Shown: one piece after another, positions 37,001 to 44,384 of the stretch
How positions within the stretch are numbered: the first letter of the stretch is position 1
Layout of the letters: each line of letters begins with the position of its first letter
DNA from: UBA9662 sp002729415
GTDB lineage: Bacteria > Poribacteria > WGA-4E > UBA9662
Direction: 5' to 3'
NCBI GenBank assembly: GCA_002729415.1
Contig: PBXZ01000035.1
Span: forward strand, 6,845 to 70,844
Length of the DNA stretch: 64,000 nt
Position numbers and translations under genes: made by a program
The notes under the pieces: model-generated
Databases searched by the model: none
Told to the model about the DNA's origin: nothing
What the model saw: only the letters and a program-made list of their open reading frames with translations

Positions 37001-37289
37001 TTTCCGGNTAATCAACTAGCAGTTGCTTGTAATTTTGGATTGCTTCATCAAAATTCTTTAGCTGTAAGGCACATTCGGCTATCAAAAGTCTTGCGTCATC
37101 TGCGTTATCACTACGAGGATACCTTTTGATGAATTGATNGAATTGNTTCTGNGCAACTGGATATGCCTTGTTTTTATAGAGCTTGTAAGCGAAAGTATAG
37201 TCTTCTNGNTCCCCACCANATGCATNTTGGAAAACACCTAAAAAAAGCACAAAAACGATGATCTTTCGGAATAGAAAAACTACCTTCAT
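34008..37289 (-). CDS. Giant periplasmic TPR protein, about 1,093 aa
   Basis: A signal peptide (MKVVFLFRKIIVFVLFLG) is followed by about 25 TPR-type repeats with the Tol-Pal/YbgF consensus 'YQIG.aYF.l..Y..Ai..f..vi..yP.s'. An example is FDEAIQNYKQLLVD.PETN near the start. I chose the ATG at 37289 because the signal peptide then has a normal N-region; an ATG 21 bases upstream is possible. It probably acts as a periplasmic scaffold or receptor. It lies upstream of the barrel-exbB-tonB operon on the same strand with a 144-bp N-rich gap, which suggests a shared envelope function. N-rich patches blur some repeats. Confidence 0.8.
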   Translation of the reverse strand: MKVVFLFRKIIVFVLFLGVFQXAXGGXXEDYTFAYKLYKNKAYPVXQXQFXQFIKRYPRSDNADDARLLIAECALQLKNFDEAIQNYKQLLVDXPETNLSLDXLQGVAISWYRQXKYEEAIKGYEEVLKVTSEPEVISRSLYLIGESFDNLGLYQKAGEYYDQVISEYSESNEMADALYSKGWTFYRLKNFRSAYELLSGFGQKYPDHYAVPEADYRAAESLFKMGEWANAQIGFRDFIQTYTTSPNQKQMVTDAQFRLGEXXFXQXMMKEAXQEFSLLLNEGXDSLISAEAQYWIAEILAEEKKATEAIYEYQKVIDLYPDSSVSDNAWYGIGMVHFEQSEYAKALSTFKLVSVNLQSELSTAARFRMGECFRMLREFNTAILNYKKILGALSPYADDASYQIGICYFQLRDYQGAISELRKLVEMFPETDLRPYALYHLGLAYFNLEQYLESSQTFDLYFTDVQGRNLESAPADEALFWKARALYEAEDYAGTIKACNLLAQRYPQSERLTQSNYFIAESTYWQSPTKESYRSARQKYQELIEQKPRSKWAEKSQFSIGWTYFSEAAVSQDRERQDCYNKAITTWKTMIQKYPKSDLLDQSLYQVGVSQSNLKKYSEAIQSFKRVIDSYVGSSWQDNSQYQIGWAFYKLEEYGDAIDAFSEVIRKFPSSRLQPNXIFGIANCFFKQXHYXNAISEYKKVVEXYPNLKXPXRESGTEKAVNLRPEAQYYIAESFMNLKNYSEAIKAFEKXIQHYPKSNWADDXQYSIXTAHENLGQKEKSLQAYRTLIKNYRSSXLAPDVQXQIGRFYYVDXDYKRAISEFQKVVIQYPNTSSAWLAKYXIGKSYLMXGSYKQSIEAFSQVNPESEFSASAMFEXGXXWYNKRNSXRNLTNAINVLTNIPEEHPKSPFAAKALVLAGECYQELVQWQKAIDLXNXVLSXYPQSDQAEYAQISLGHSYKAXKNFLQAIEAYDIIXXKXTDRYRIEIVVEAELXLAETQAILGRHYDSXVTYLRVRHLRXQHDSLTAFHAAVXASDAFIKANDIYMAKDTCEDALSLFEAKIATADVRKKGEWDQLHDYAQNQYKQILNQIEQQ

Positions 37290-37310
37290 AAACAACTCAA
37301 AAATTGTCAT

Positions 37311-37980
37311 AGTATGNATTCCAGTTATTTAGNATTCCCGCTGANGGAAAAAACAGGCGGCTTTTGTAACAGAATNGCAAAACAGAATTTTATGTCCAAC
37401 ACCTGATCAGCGTTCCGATTANCTAAACATGTATTANTAACCCAACTNAAAGTTTCGATTACATCAACTACNATTTAGCAACTATCTCAAGAGAGTATNA
37501 CTCAAAAATTTAGCTCCTCTTAAGTATCACTTCAAGAACTGGGTTAATATCCTAAATTCTTGGTTGATAGCCGAGGGATTACTGTTTCTGTGTCAAGAGG
37601 GCTATAGCCACAAAGTCCAAACCGAAACGATGCTTTTAACAGGAACACTTCTTGGCAGAACCCGAATCTGAGTGTTGCTGGGGATTGTGTTTTTTTACAT
37701 TAGGCTCAAATCCAACTGGTTAGTCAAATTGAGTCAAAGAAGTGGCTAAATTCACCTCCATTGAGATCGAACGGACTGATTTTCAGAGAGAGAGAGAAGG
37801 TATCATTGTCAAACCCAAGCAGGTATGATTCCAAAACGAAATTACTCCAGATAGCTACCAAAAAGACGACATTAACTGGAACATTACCAAGAATCTCGAT
37901 CAGGAAAGTCGTTCAAGAAACAAAACTATTATAACATTGAAAAAAAACGCTTTTCAAGTGCGAAGTCCCATCTGGTGGTA
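37311..37980. other. 670-bp intergenic region without a convincing gene
   Basis: I find no frame with a start, Shine-Dalgarno and recognisable product on either strand. A short AG microsatellite lies at about 37787-37798. Short open stretches occur around 37560-37670 and 37737-37930, but they match nothing I know. The region could be a decayed gene or simple spacer. Its first 180 bases contain Ns. Confidence 0.5.
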
Positions 37981-38715
37981 TTAATAAGAACTTATCTGNT
38001 CCTTGAGTTCAGAAATCTTTTTGCTGTATGCCTCACGTGATCTTGCCCACTCCGTTTTATCTCGACTACCATTCTGGAGACAATCGAGGATGTATCCTTC
38101 TGCTTCGACGAAATGAGCAGCAGATCGTGCCACCTGACCTGNAATTTCATTTGGCACTGTGGTTACACCGTTTGCATCGCCGTGTAATAGATCCCCTGGA
38201 TATACGGTTATCCCTCCCACATGCACAGGGACGTTAATGTCAATGATATGACAATAACCATGGGCACATATTGTCCCACTAGTAAAAACAGGAAAGTCAA
38301 TAGCACGAACCTGATCCAAATCACGGCCTGTCCCAGAGGTAATTAATCCCGTACAACCAAAGGCCTTGTATGTTGTACACATGACTTCACCGAAAGTCGC
38401 AGCTACAGATGGGCTATCCAAGTCTTGGAAAACGACAATACGTGGCTCCGGAATGTCTCCGAATTTATCAATTTGCCCTTCGAGTCCCGAATATACATCG
38501 TTCTCACGTGGTGGAGAATTGGAACGAAACGTAGCTGTTGTTGCGTAACCTACCATGGGAGGCATTTCAGGAAAGTTTGATTTGATGCGCTGATCCATAT
38601 AACCGGTATTACGCGAACGAACCTCAAAGAGTTCAATAACATTACATATGGTCGGCGTATCGAATTGCTTCAGCAATTCCAACTCTTCGTCTGATACAGT
38701 TTGAATCTGATGCAT
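37981..38715 (-). CDS. RraA-family aldolase-like protein
   Basis: The 244-residue protein has the RraA/HMG-aldolase fold: FDTPTICNVIELFEVRS at the start, GLITSGTGRDLDQVRAIDFPVF in the centre and VYPGDLLHGDANGVTTVP near the end. The arginine and aspartate of the GRD motif bind pyruvate and the metal in 4-hydroxy-4-methyl-2-oxoglutarate aldolases, and they are present. Many homologues are misnamed 'demethylmenaquinone methyltransferase'. It probably cleaves or decarboxylates an oxo-acid. Its start abuts the divergent hisB region, so a short shared regulatory segment is likely. Confidence 0.88.
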   Translation of the reverse strand: MHQIQTVSDEELELLKQFDTPTICNVIELFEVRSRNTGYMDQRIKSNFPEMPPMVGYATTATFRSNSPPRENDVYSGLEGQIDKFGDIPEPRIVVFQDLDSPSVAATFGEVMCTTYKAFGCTGLITSGTGRDLDQVRAIDFPVFTSGTICAHGYCHIIDINVPVHVGGITVYPGDLLHGDANGVTTVPNEIXGQVARSAAHFVEAEGYILDCLQNGSRDKTEWARSREAYSKKISELKXQISSY

Positions 38716-38900
38716 TGCAATTTTACCTGCCTGTGAAATACTATTCAGAATGCTGTTACAAAGGCAAGATTATAGCATGGACTGACGGAAAATACATAGA
38801 TAATTTGAAAGTGATAGGATACAGATTCTATCTTGATTTTGAAGAAATCAGTGTGCTAGACTCTACAGACGAGAAAATAGCGGGTTCAGGATTACCAAAT

Positions 38901-39488
38901 TTGGAACGAAAATCGGAAGTTTATCGCGAAACAAGCGAAACACAGATTTCGCTCAAGCTAAATGTTGATGGGTCTGGTTCATCCGATGTCCAAACAGGCG
39001 TGGGATTTTTAGATCACATGCTCGAGTTGTTTGCCAAACATGGTTTTTTCGATTTGGAACTGAAAGCAGTTGGAGATTTACAAGTCGATGACCACCACAC
39101 TGTTGAAGATGTCGGAATCTGCTTGGGCGATGCGTTTCGGCAAGCAGTTTCCGAAAAGTCTGGAATACGGCGTTTTGGCAATTTTGAGATGCCAATGTAC
39201 GAAGCTCTGGCAAAAATCACTCTAGATTTTTGCGGTCGGCCCTTTTTAGTTTACAATACGCCTCTTACCAATGAAAAAATTGGCACTTTTGATGTTGAAC
39301 TAGTAGAGGAATTTTTCCACGGATTCGTTAACCACAGTGGTACAACACTCCATATTAACGTTGTTCATGGTTCGAATCGCCACCATATCGTTGAAGCAAT
39401 TTTTAAAGGCATTGCTAAGGCTCTAGATACTGCAACTAGTGTGGATGAACGCATTGTCGGTGTCCTTTCGACCAAAGGAAAACTGTGA
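38901..39488 (+). CDS. hisB: Imidazoleglycerol-phosphate dehydratase
   Basis: The 195-residue enzyme of histidine biosynthesis begins at a TTG (LERKSEVYRET), with AGGA 9 nt upstream. This gives the usual HisB length; the frame is open farther 5' but without homology. The metal-binding motifs are present: GFLDHMLELFAKHG, DDHHTVEDVGICLG, then HG..RHHIVEAIFKG. HisB removes water from imidazole-glycerol phosphate using two Mn ions. No other his gene is in the window, so the pathway genes are scattered. Confidence 0.95.
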   Translation: MERKSEVYRETSETQISLKLNVDGSGSSDVQTGVGFLDHMLELFAKHGFFDLELKAVGDLQVDDHHTVEDVGICLGDAFRQAVSEKSGIRRFGNFEMPMYEALAKITLDFCGRPFLVYNTPLTNEKIGTFDVELVEEFFHGFVNHSGTTLHINVVHGSNRHHIVEAIFKGIAKALDTATSVDERIVGVLSTKGKL

Positions 39489-39612
39489 TTTTCAATTAAT
39501 GTATGGGGGATTTTCGCGAGTTTTGGGGTTGCTACTACATTGTGGATACTATCGAAATAGCCAATATAGATTGTATAAGGACGATAGTCAGTGTACAGTA
39601 TACNAGGNATAA

Positions 39613-39948
39613 TNAGCAAATCAGTCGATTCAGCTGTCNATTAGACNCACCACCNACGATATAAAGATTGGCATCGCTNGAATTTCAAACACTCAGAATA
39701 TTGCAGTAGTATTCTCAGGAACTGATTATCACGACCGAACAAGTTATNTCAACCGAAACCCGGTGAGTAACANCGNTNACAAAGACAGTGTNGANGTAGC
39801 ACTGNATTGGCAACNTACCTTTGAATTCACTANCGAACAAAAGCAAATCTTAACTTTAGATTATTATCACGAATCAAGACGATCAGAAAAACGTAAGNAT
39901 TTTATGNTTAGCAGTTCTGCGTGGNAAATGNGAGGGNTTTCGTGGTAA
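39613..39948 (+). pseudogene. Possible coding remnant with beta-barrel-like sequence
   Basis: After an in-frame stop at 39610 the frame stays open to 39948. It reads like beta strands (IKIGIA.ISNTQNIAVVFSG, then FEFT.EQKQILTLDYYHESRR), reminiscent of outer-membrane receptors. No start codon or complete domain is visible and N density is high. Sequence errors could have broken a real gene. I list it as a tentative fragment. Confidence 0.25.
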
Positions 39949-40010
39949 AATNNCCTATCNGTCTATATGGNGTTTACCAATANGNGATGCTCAAAAACGG
40001 GACGCTNAAA

Positions 40011-40742
40011 ATGTTAAGCTNNGAAAAANCTGTNATTGTATTTCTACTGTGTTTANNAGTAATGCTTTTTAGNTGTGGGGATGAAAGTAGTAATAACGCT
40101 TTGGATTCGATTACTAAAGAGAATCTNAGCCTTCCNAAACTTGGATTACACGGNAGCNAATATCGGAACCAAAGGTACTTGTTTAAACTCCTCGATCTAC
40201 CANCCAATAATTGGACTATTCGGGAAATTANCAATAAGAATACCATCGANGCGTTTCTTGATTGGGAAGAGATTTTTGGTTTTAAGGTTGAAGTAAATGA
40301 GATGGACTCGCTTCTCCTAATGGAACCGGTAATCGAGTCAGATTTTGTTTATCAACTCGTTGATGTGTTGGAAAATAAAATTCCGCATATTCTGATCTGG
40401 ATCGAAAAACAGACTGTAAGTGATATTAACACCCCAAAAGATTATGTTGAAGGNCTTCTTGAAACGATAGAATTTCTTAATGAAGTCGGNGCACTGAAAA
40501 AAAATGCCTTGGAGGTTACGGATCAAGGGAAGATTCTGTCTGCTGACCGAGTNNGCGGATATTACTACGACATTATTGCTGACGATGGTAGGCACAGTAA
40601 AGCTTCTCTTTTCATGCGCTCAACCAGTAATACTTTTTACATCTATCATTATGATCTATGGGCTCCAGATCAAGCAAGTTATGAGAAATATCTACAGACC
40701 TTCAACCAAATGCTTTCAACTTTAGCATTTAATACACAATAG
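40011..40742 (+). CDS. Lipoprotein with DcrB/PsbP-like C-terminus
   Basis: A 243-residue protein is predicted from ATG 40011. The signal peptide ends with a lipobox at Cys22 (MLF.CGDESSNN). The C-terminal half (YYYDIIADDGRHSKASLFM ... ASYEKYLQTFNQMLSTL) has the alternating strand and final-helix pattern of DcrB/PsbP-like folds. That assignment is structural intuition, not a clear match. It is the first of three consecutive lipoprotein genes on the plus strand, 19 bp before the HExxH lipoprotein. The N-terminal part is N-rich. Confidence 0.6.
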   Translation: MLSXEKXXIVFLLCLXVMLFXCGDESSNNALDSITKENXSLXKLGLHXSXYRNQRYLFKLLDLPXNNWTIREIXNKNTIXAFLDWEEIFGFKVEVNEMDSLLLMEPVIESDFVYQLVDVLENKIPHILIWIEKQTVSDINTPKDYVEXLLETIEFLNEVXALKKNALEVTDQGKILSADRXXGYYYDIIADDGRHSKASLFMRSTSNTFYIYHYDLWAPDQASYEKYLQTFNQMLSTLAFNTQ

Positions 40743-40761
40743 ATTGGATGAGTATTTTTCT

Positions 40762-41802
40762 ATGAAATTGCGCGATCCATGGAAAATTATTATTGGTTCC
40801 TCTTGGTTATTCGTCATCTTTTTTTTTACAATTAGTTGTACCCAATTAAATGAGGTGCATAGAAGAAGGACTCTAGAAGCTAGGAACAATCTAAAAAAAC
40901 AATATGTTACAATGGCTAGGTCTGACTCAGGCATTTTGGATTCCTCCAGCAGCTTGAAGCTTGAAAGCAAACATTATGTTTTGATTTTTAGCGAAGATAT
41001 TCAAAAGCTCAAAGATTATGACAGTGCGGACGAACGCCGCGGGGTTGGTCACGGATCGCTTGTATATATGGAGAGTCTCTACAATTTTGTTCACGATATC
41101 TTTGGCTTTGAACCCAGCAATCAAGATGTTTACGGTTTCGAACCCAATCAAAAGATTAGAATAGTCTTGCATGATTTCTACAATGGTTCCAAGCATCAAG
41201 CGGTAACACAGACTCAGTCGAGGACCGAGTATCAAAATGGCGAATTTATCAAAAAGATCACCGGCATTCAAATGGATTTTCCGATCGAAATGTACAATCA
41301 GAGGCCCGTCAAAGCCCATGAGTTAGCTCATGCTTTTACCAACATCTATTTGCTTCCAACGTGGTTTGCCGAAGGAATTGCCGTTTTGGTTGAAGTTGAA
41401 TATGCAGAGGGGAACGAACACGGAAAAGTTGATCTTCACGATGATTTGAAGCTCGATCTCGATGGCGTCAATGCCGCACAAAGTTGGCGAGGACATGGTA
41501 GTGCCACATTGGGACCTTTAACCCATTGGTGTTACAATTACTCATATTCTATCGTTTCAGAGTTGAAACAACGATACGGTAGTCAATTCTACCCAAATTT
41601 TTTCCGTTTAATTGAGGAAGATCGCTTACACCAAAAACTGCCAGGGGCAATGAAAGACAGCTTTCTCGTCTACTATTTAAGCCAATCAGCAGGGGAGGAT
41701 TTAATTCCCTTTTTTCAGGATTTGAAGTTCAAAGTTAGTAAGTTGTCAAGAAACGACATTTTAGTAATGATCCAACAAATGAATCTAACAATAACACAGT
41801 GA
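40762..41802 (+). CDS. HExxH metallopeptidase lipoprotein (gluzincin / MA-like)
   Basis: The 346-residue protein starts at ATG 40762. Its lipoprotein signal ends at Cys26 in FFFTISCTQ. The zinc site is HELAH (residues 186-190) followed by WFAEG with Glu204, the gluzincin layout of 'peptidase MA-like' proteins. It probably hydrolyses peptides in the periplasm or at the cell surface. Its place between two other lipoprotein genes suggests a common envelope complex. The substrate is unknown. Confidence 0.8.
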   Translation: MKLRDPWKIIIGSSWLFVIFFFTISCTQLNEVHRRRTLEARNNLKKQYVTMARSDSGILDSSSSLKLESKHYVLIFSEDIQKLKDYDSADERRGVGHGSLVYMESLYNFVHDIFGFEPSNQDVYGFEPNQKIRIVLHDFYNGSKHQAVTQTQSRTEYQNGEFIKKITGIQMDFPIEMYNQRPVKAHELAHAFTNIYLLPTWFAEGIAVLVEVEYAEGNEHGKVDLHDDLKLDLDGVNAAQSWRGHGSATLGPLTHWCYNYSYSIVSELKQRYGSQFYPNFFRLIEEDRLHQKLPGAMKDSFLVYYLSQSAGEDLIPFFQDLKFKVSKLSRNDILVMIQQMNLTITQ

Positions 41803-41813
41803 GGAGATAAATC

Positions 41814-42479
41814 ATGAAGTTGCAAGAAATAATCCAATTAACTTTCGTAGCTTCTTTGGTGTTAATGGGGGCTGGTTGCTCAGCGTTACAAAATTTTTCT
41901 GCTGGGCAAGAATGGAGCTCAAATTATGCGCTTATGGAGGGTGCTCAGGCCAATGACCCTGCCATAATTGATGGCAACTTGAAAACTGTGGGACAAACAC
42001 AATATGTTGAAAGTTCAATGTCTGGTGAAGATAACTATGTTAGGACTATGGCCACTTATGCTGCTCCATCTGAGGCTGTTGTTATCCTTCCTGAACCCAA
42101 AGCCATTCATCGTGTTGTAATCCATTCTGCTAATGTCATACAGATGCTGGATATATGGATTACAGACTCAAACGGAAAATGGGAAAAGGTCAAGGAAGTC
42201 AAGAGTAATAAAGAAAATAAAATTGATATTCGCCTAACTAGGACTATTCATACTGCAGGCGTTAGGGCCCGTATCCGGAAGACTGTTGATGATGCAGCTT
42301 TAAGGAGAAAAAATGTGCGGAGAGGTTTTGGCTTTCGACAAATAGGCGGAAAAACAAAAGCCCAAGCTAAGATTGCCGAATTCGAACTTTATGGCTTTGT
42401 TACAGGAACAGAACCGGGGGCGGCGGTGTCTGAAGTTAAAGATGACGAAGCAGAGTTGGATCTGCTCCTCTCACAATAG
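41814..42479 (+). CDS. Lipoprotein with discoidin-like (F5/8C) domain
   Basis: The 221-residue protein has a GAGGAG Shine-Dalgarno, a signal peptide and a lipobox at Cys22 (LMGAGCSAL). The central part (AIIDGNLKTVGQTQY, IHRVVIHSANVIQMLDIWI, HTAGVRARIRK) follows the strand order of F5/8-type C galactose-binding-like domains, which usually bind glycans. The C-terminus is acidic. It lies 11 bp after the HExxH lipoprotein gene and is certainly in the same operon. Confidence 0.7.
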   Translation: MKLQEIIQLTFVASLVLMGAGCSALQNFSAGQEWSSNYALMEGAQANDPAIIDGNLKTVGQTQYVESSMSGEDNYVRTMATYAAPSEAVVILPEPKAIHRVVIHSANVIQMLDIWITDSNGKWEKVKEVKSNKENKIDIRLTRTIHTAGVRARIRKTVDDAALRRKNVRRGFGFRQIGGKTKAQAKIAEFELYGFVTGTEPGAAVSEVKDDEAELDLLLSQ

Positions 42480-42742
42480 GACATATCACACCCAGAGAAA
42501 GAAATCGTGGCTATTAAAATGAAACAAATGTGACACTCGGCTATTTTTAGGAGAAAGAGGTGAGCGATTTTTAAGCTTCAATTCGAACAAACGAGTGGCG
42601 TGGCAACTTCGATCCCTTCTTAAAATCTATACTGTCGCAAATTCCAAATCGCTATAATTGGGAAAGTTTTAACGAGGCTTGAATCCCCAGATTTTCCTTT
42701 AGACCTTATGCCTCTTTTATAGCATTACAATTAAGAACTGAT

Positions 42743-43525
42743 ATGAAAGAACTTAAAGTCGCATTACAAGCAGCAAAATCCGCGGGTGAAATCATAATGA
42801 AATACTATCGTAGTAACTACGAAGTCAAAGATAAAAGCCCAAATAATCCTGTGACAACTGCAGACCTCGAAGCTAACAAAGAAATCCAAGAAATCATCAT
42901 GGACAATTTTCCTGATGATGGCTGGCTGTCGGAAGAAACAAAAGATTCGTCGGAGAGATTAACAAAGCCGCGTGTGTGGATTATCGATCCGATTGATGGG
43001 ACAAAAGAGTTTATTGAAGGATTATCGCAATTTGCAGTTTCTATCGCGCTAGTTGAAAACGGCAAACCAATTGTTGGTGTTTTACATAACCCTGCTACAA
43101 GTGAAGTCTTCAATGCTGTCTCAGATGGAGGTGCGTTCTGTGATGGGAGGCCTATCAAGTGCATTGGGTGTGATGATTTGAAGCGGGCATCCGCACTAGT
43201 AAGCCGCACTGAAAAAAAGAAGGGAATGCTCGAAGACTTTGTCCCAATTCTTGGGGATTTGCATTACATCGGCAGCGTGGCTTATAAGCTGGGGAAACTG
43301 GCTACAGGAGCGTCGAACCTCTACTTTACAGTGCAACCAAAAAACGAATGGGATATATGTGCGGGGGACCTAATCGTCAGGGAAGCCGGCGGGATCGTAC
43401 TGGATGGAAACTTCCAAACCATAAAATACAATGAAAGAAACCCAAAAAAGCCAGCTGGCATATTCGCAGGGAAGCCTGGGATCCTCGATGAACTAATCGA
43501 ACACTATAACAAGCTGCAGAGCTAA
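42743..43525 (+). CDS. cysQ: 3'(2'),5'-bisphosphate nucleotidase, CysQ type
   Basis: The 260-residue member of the inositol-monophosphatase superfamily carries the Li-sensitive phosphatase motif WIIDPIDGTKEFIEG at about residue 80 and WDICAGDLIVREAGG near residue 210. GTKEF in place of GTTNF favours CysQ over inositol monophosphatase. CysQ recycles 3'-phosphoadenosine 5'-phosphate formed in sulfate assimilation. The gene stands alone and converges on a small ORF with no intergenic base. Confidence 0.9.
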   Translation: MKELKVALQAAKSAGEIIMKYYRSNYEVKDKSPNNPVTTADLEANKEIQEIIMDNFPDDGWLSEETKDSSERLTKPRVWIIDPIDGTKEFIEGLSQFAVSIALVENGKPIVGVLHNPATSEVFNAVSDGGAFCDGRPIKCIGCDDLKRASALVSRTEKKKGMLEDFVPILGDLHYIGSVAYKLGKLATGASNLYFTVQPKNEWDICAGDLIVREAGGIVLDGNFQTIKYNERNPKKPAGIFAGKPGILDELIEHYNKLQS

Positions 43526-43807
43526 CTAACCGCTAGAATCTACAATAATACCGCTACCCACCAAATTCCCACTTGCATCACGACTAACAGCCGCCGGAGA
43601 TTCCGCGGAGGTCGCAACGTTGAAAGAGCGCCCAACCACCGAATTTGCAGGCGCCTTAGAACGACTGGCTAAAGCAGCACTATCCCTGCCCGTCTGAAAG
43701 GACGGCCCTATAGACGGTTTTTGCAAAGCCGAAGATACTGACACCAGGGGCTGCGTCTGTGCAATACCCGGAGTTGCTCCACCTGAAATCAGCGGGGATG
43801 CTGCCAT
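43526..43807 (-). CDS. Small Ala/Ser-rich protein, function unknown
   Basis: This 93-residue protein has a strong GGGAGG Shine-Dalgarno about 11 nt before the ATG, and its stop abuts the cysQ stop. The sequence is low-complexity (PLISGGATPGIAQTQPLVSV ... SRSKAPANSVVGRSFNV) and probably disordered. It has no signal peptide and no family I know. A consensus promoter about 145 nt upstream predicts a long leader. The translation signals suggest a real gene rather than a shadow. Confidence 0.6.
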   Translation of the reverse strand: MAASPLISGGATPGIAQTQPLVSVSSALQKPSIGPSFQTGRDSAALASRSKAPANSVVGRSFNVATSAESPAAVSRDASGNLVGSGIIVDSSG

Positions 43808-43951
43808 TATAGTTAATCCTCCCTGTTTATCCTAAAGCAAAAACCTAAGCGCTACTGTAACACACATCCGGAAAAGCAGTCAACTAAAAAAACCTACATT
43901 CAAAAAAATATTAGAACCAAGTGTAGGATATCAATCAACTCCGCAGGCCCT

Positions 43952-43981
43952 AATATACTATAGTTCTGCGTAGTTTGTCAA
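43952..43981 (-). promoter_or_regulatory. Predicted promoter of the 93-aa gene, long leader
   Basis: On the minus strand TTGACA (43981-43976) and TATATT (43957-43952) are 18 nt apart. The leader to the ATG at 43807 would be about 140 nt and contains a CCTACA/TGTAGG inverted repeat. This is a consensus match only. Confidence 0.5.
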
Positions 43982-44049
43982 ATAAATTCTTATAATCCTC
44001 AGCATGCCTATTTCTAAGCTGATTTACAATGAAAGATTTTATAAAAAAC

Positions 44050-44078
44050 TTGCAAAATGTTTCGCTTTATTTTAGAAT
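44050..44078 (+). promoter_or_regulatory. Predicted promoter of the selenoprotein gene
   Basis: TTGCAA (44050-44055) and TAGAAT (44073-44078) are 17 nt apart. Transcription would begin about 27 nt before the ATG at 44112. Confidence 0.5.
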
Positions 44079-44111
44079 CGGCGTATTTGATTTAGAAACT
44101 AGGAGAGCTCA

Positions 44112-44336
44112 ATGAACCTAATCATCGAATATTGTACAGCTTGAAACTATCTACCACGAGCCGTCAGTTTGGCGGATGATCTGCTCAGCAAATATAAAAC
44201 GGCAATAAAAGGTCTAACACTTGTTCCAGGAGGTGGAGGGTGTTTTGAAGTATCTTTAAACAGCCAATTAATTTTCTCGAAGCTTGAGGTGGGGAATTTC
44301 CCAACTTCAGAACAAATCTTCGAAAAGCTTCCATAG
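44112..44336 (+). CDS. SelW/Rdx-like selenoprotein with in-frame UGA (Sec11)
   Basis: From an ATG with an AGGAG Shine-Dalgarno 6 nt upstream, the frame reads MNLIIEYCTA-Sec-NYLPRA and ends at TAG 44334-44336, giving 74 residues. The TGA at 44142-44144 is the fourth position of a C-x-x-U motif (Cys8, Sec11). It lies after the first beta strand, exactly where SelW/SelT/Rdx thioredoxin-like proteins carry CxxC or CxxU. The remainder (AVSLADDLLSKYKTAIKGLTLV, then PGGGGCFEV, then SKLEVGNFPTSEQIFEKL) fits the Rdx family strand-helix pattern and its conserved G.FEV turn. These small redox proteins probably act in thiol/peroxide handling. Read as a stop, the TGA would leave a ten-residue peptide and an orphan conserved tail. 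No selABCD genes lie in the window. The motif is seen; selenocysteine insertion is inferred. Confidence 0.82.
44161..44175 (+). promoter_or_regulatory. Candidate bacterial SECIS hairpin
   Basis: CCGUC pairs with GGCGG (five pairs, one U-G) around the loop AGUUU. The apical loop starts 21 nt after the UGA and has a G as its second base. Both features agree with the known bacterial SECIS rules of 16-37 nt spacing and a G in the first two loop positions. SelB would bind this loop to deliver Sec-tRNA. Confidence 0.65.
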
Positions 44337-44384
44337 TAAACAGATATCCCGTTCCAATGAGATCTGTTCACGTCATAGGGGAAC

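Noticed and set aside
37787..37798. AG repeat as a CRISPR or satellite array
   Set aside because: It is a 12-base microsatellite only; no spaced direct repeats occur anywhere in the window.
42521..42580. Another ATG frame with in-frame TGA codons after the discoidin-like lipoprotein
   Set aside because: It contains two TGAs within 20 codons, no CxxU or other redox motif and no conserved-looking sequence.
44147..44371. A 74-codon open frame on the minus strand opposite the selenoprotein gene
   Set aside because: It has no Shine-Dalgarno and a proline-rich, implausible composition. The plus strand carries the SelW-type motif, promoter and Shine-Dalgarno.
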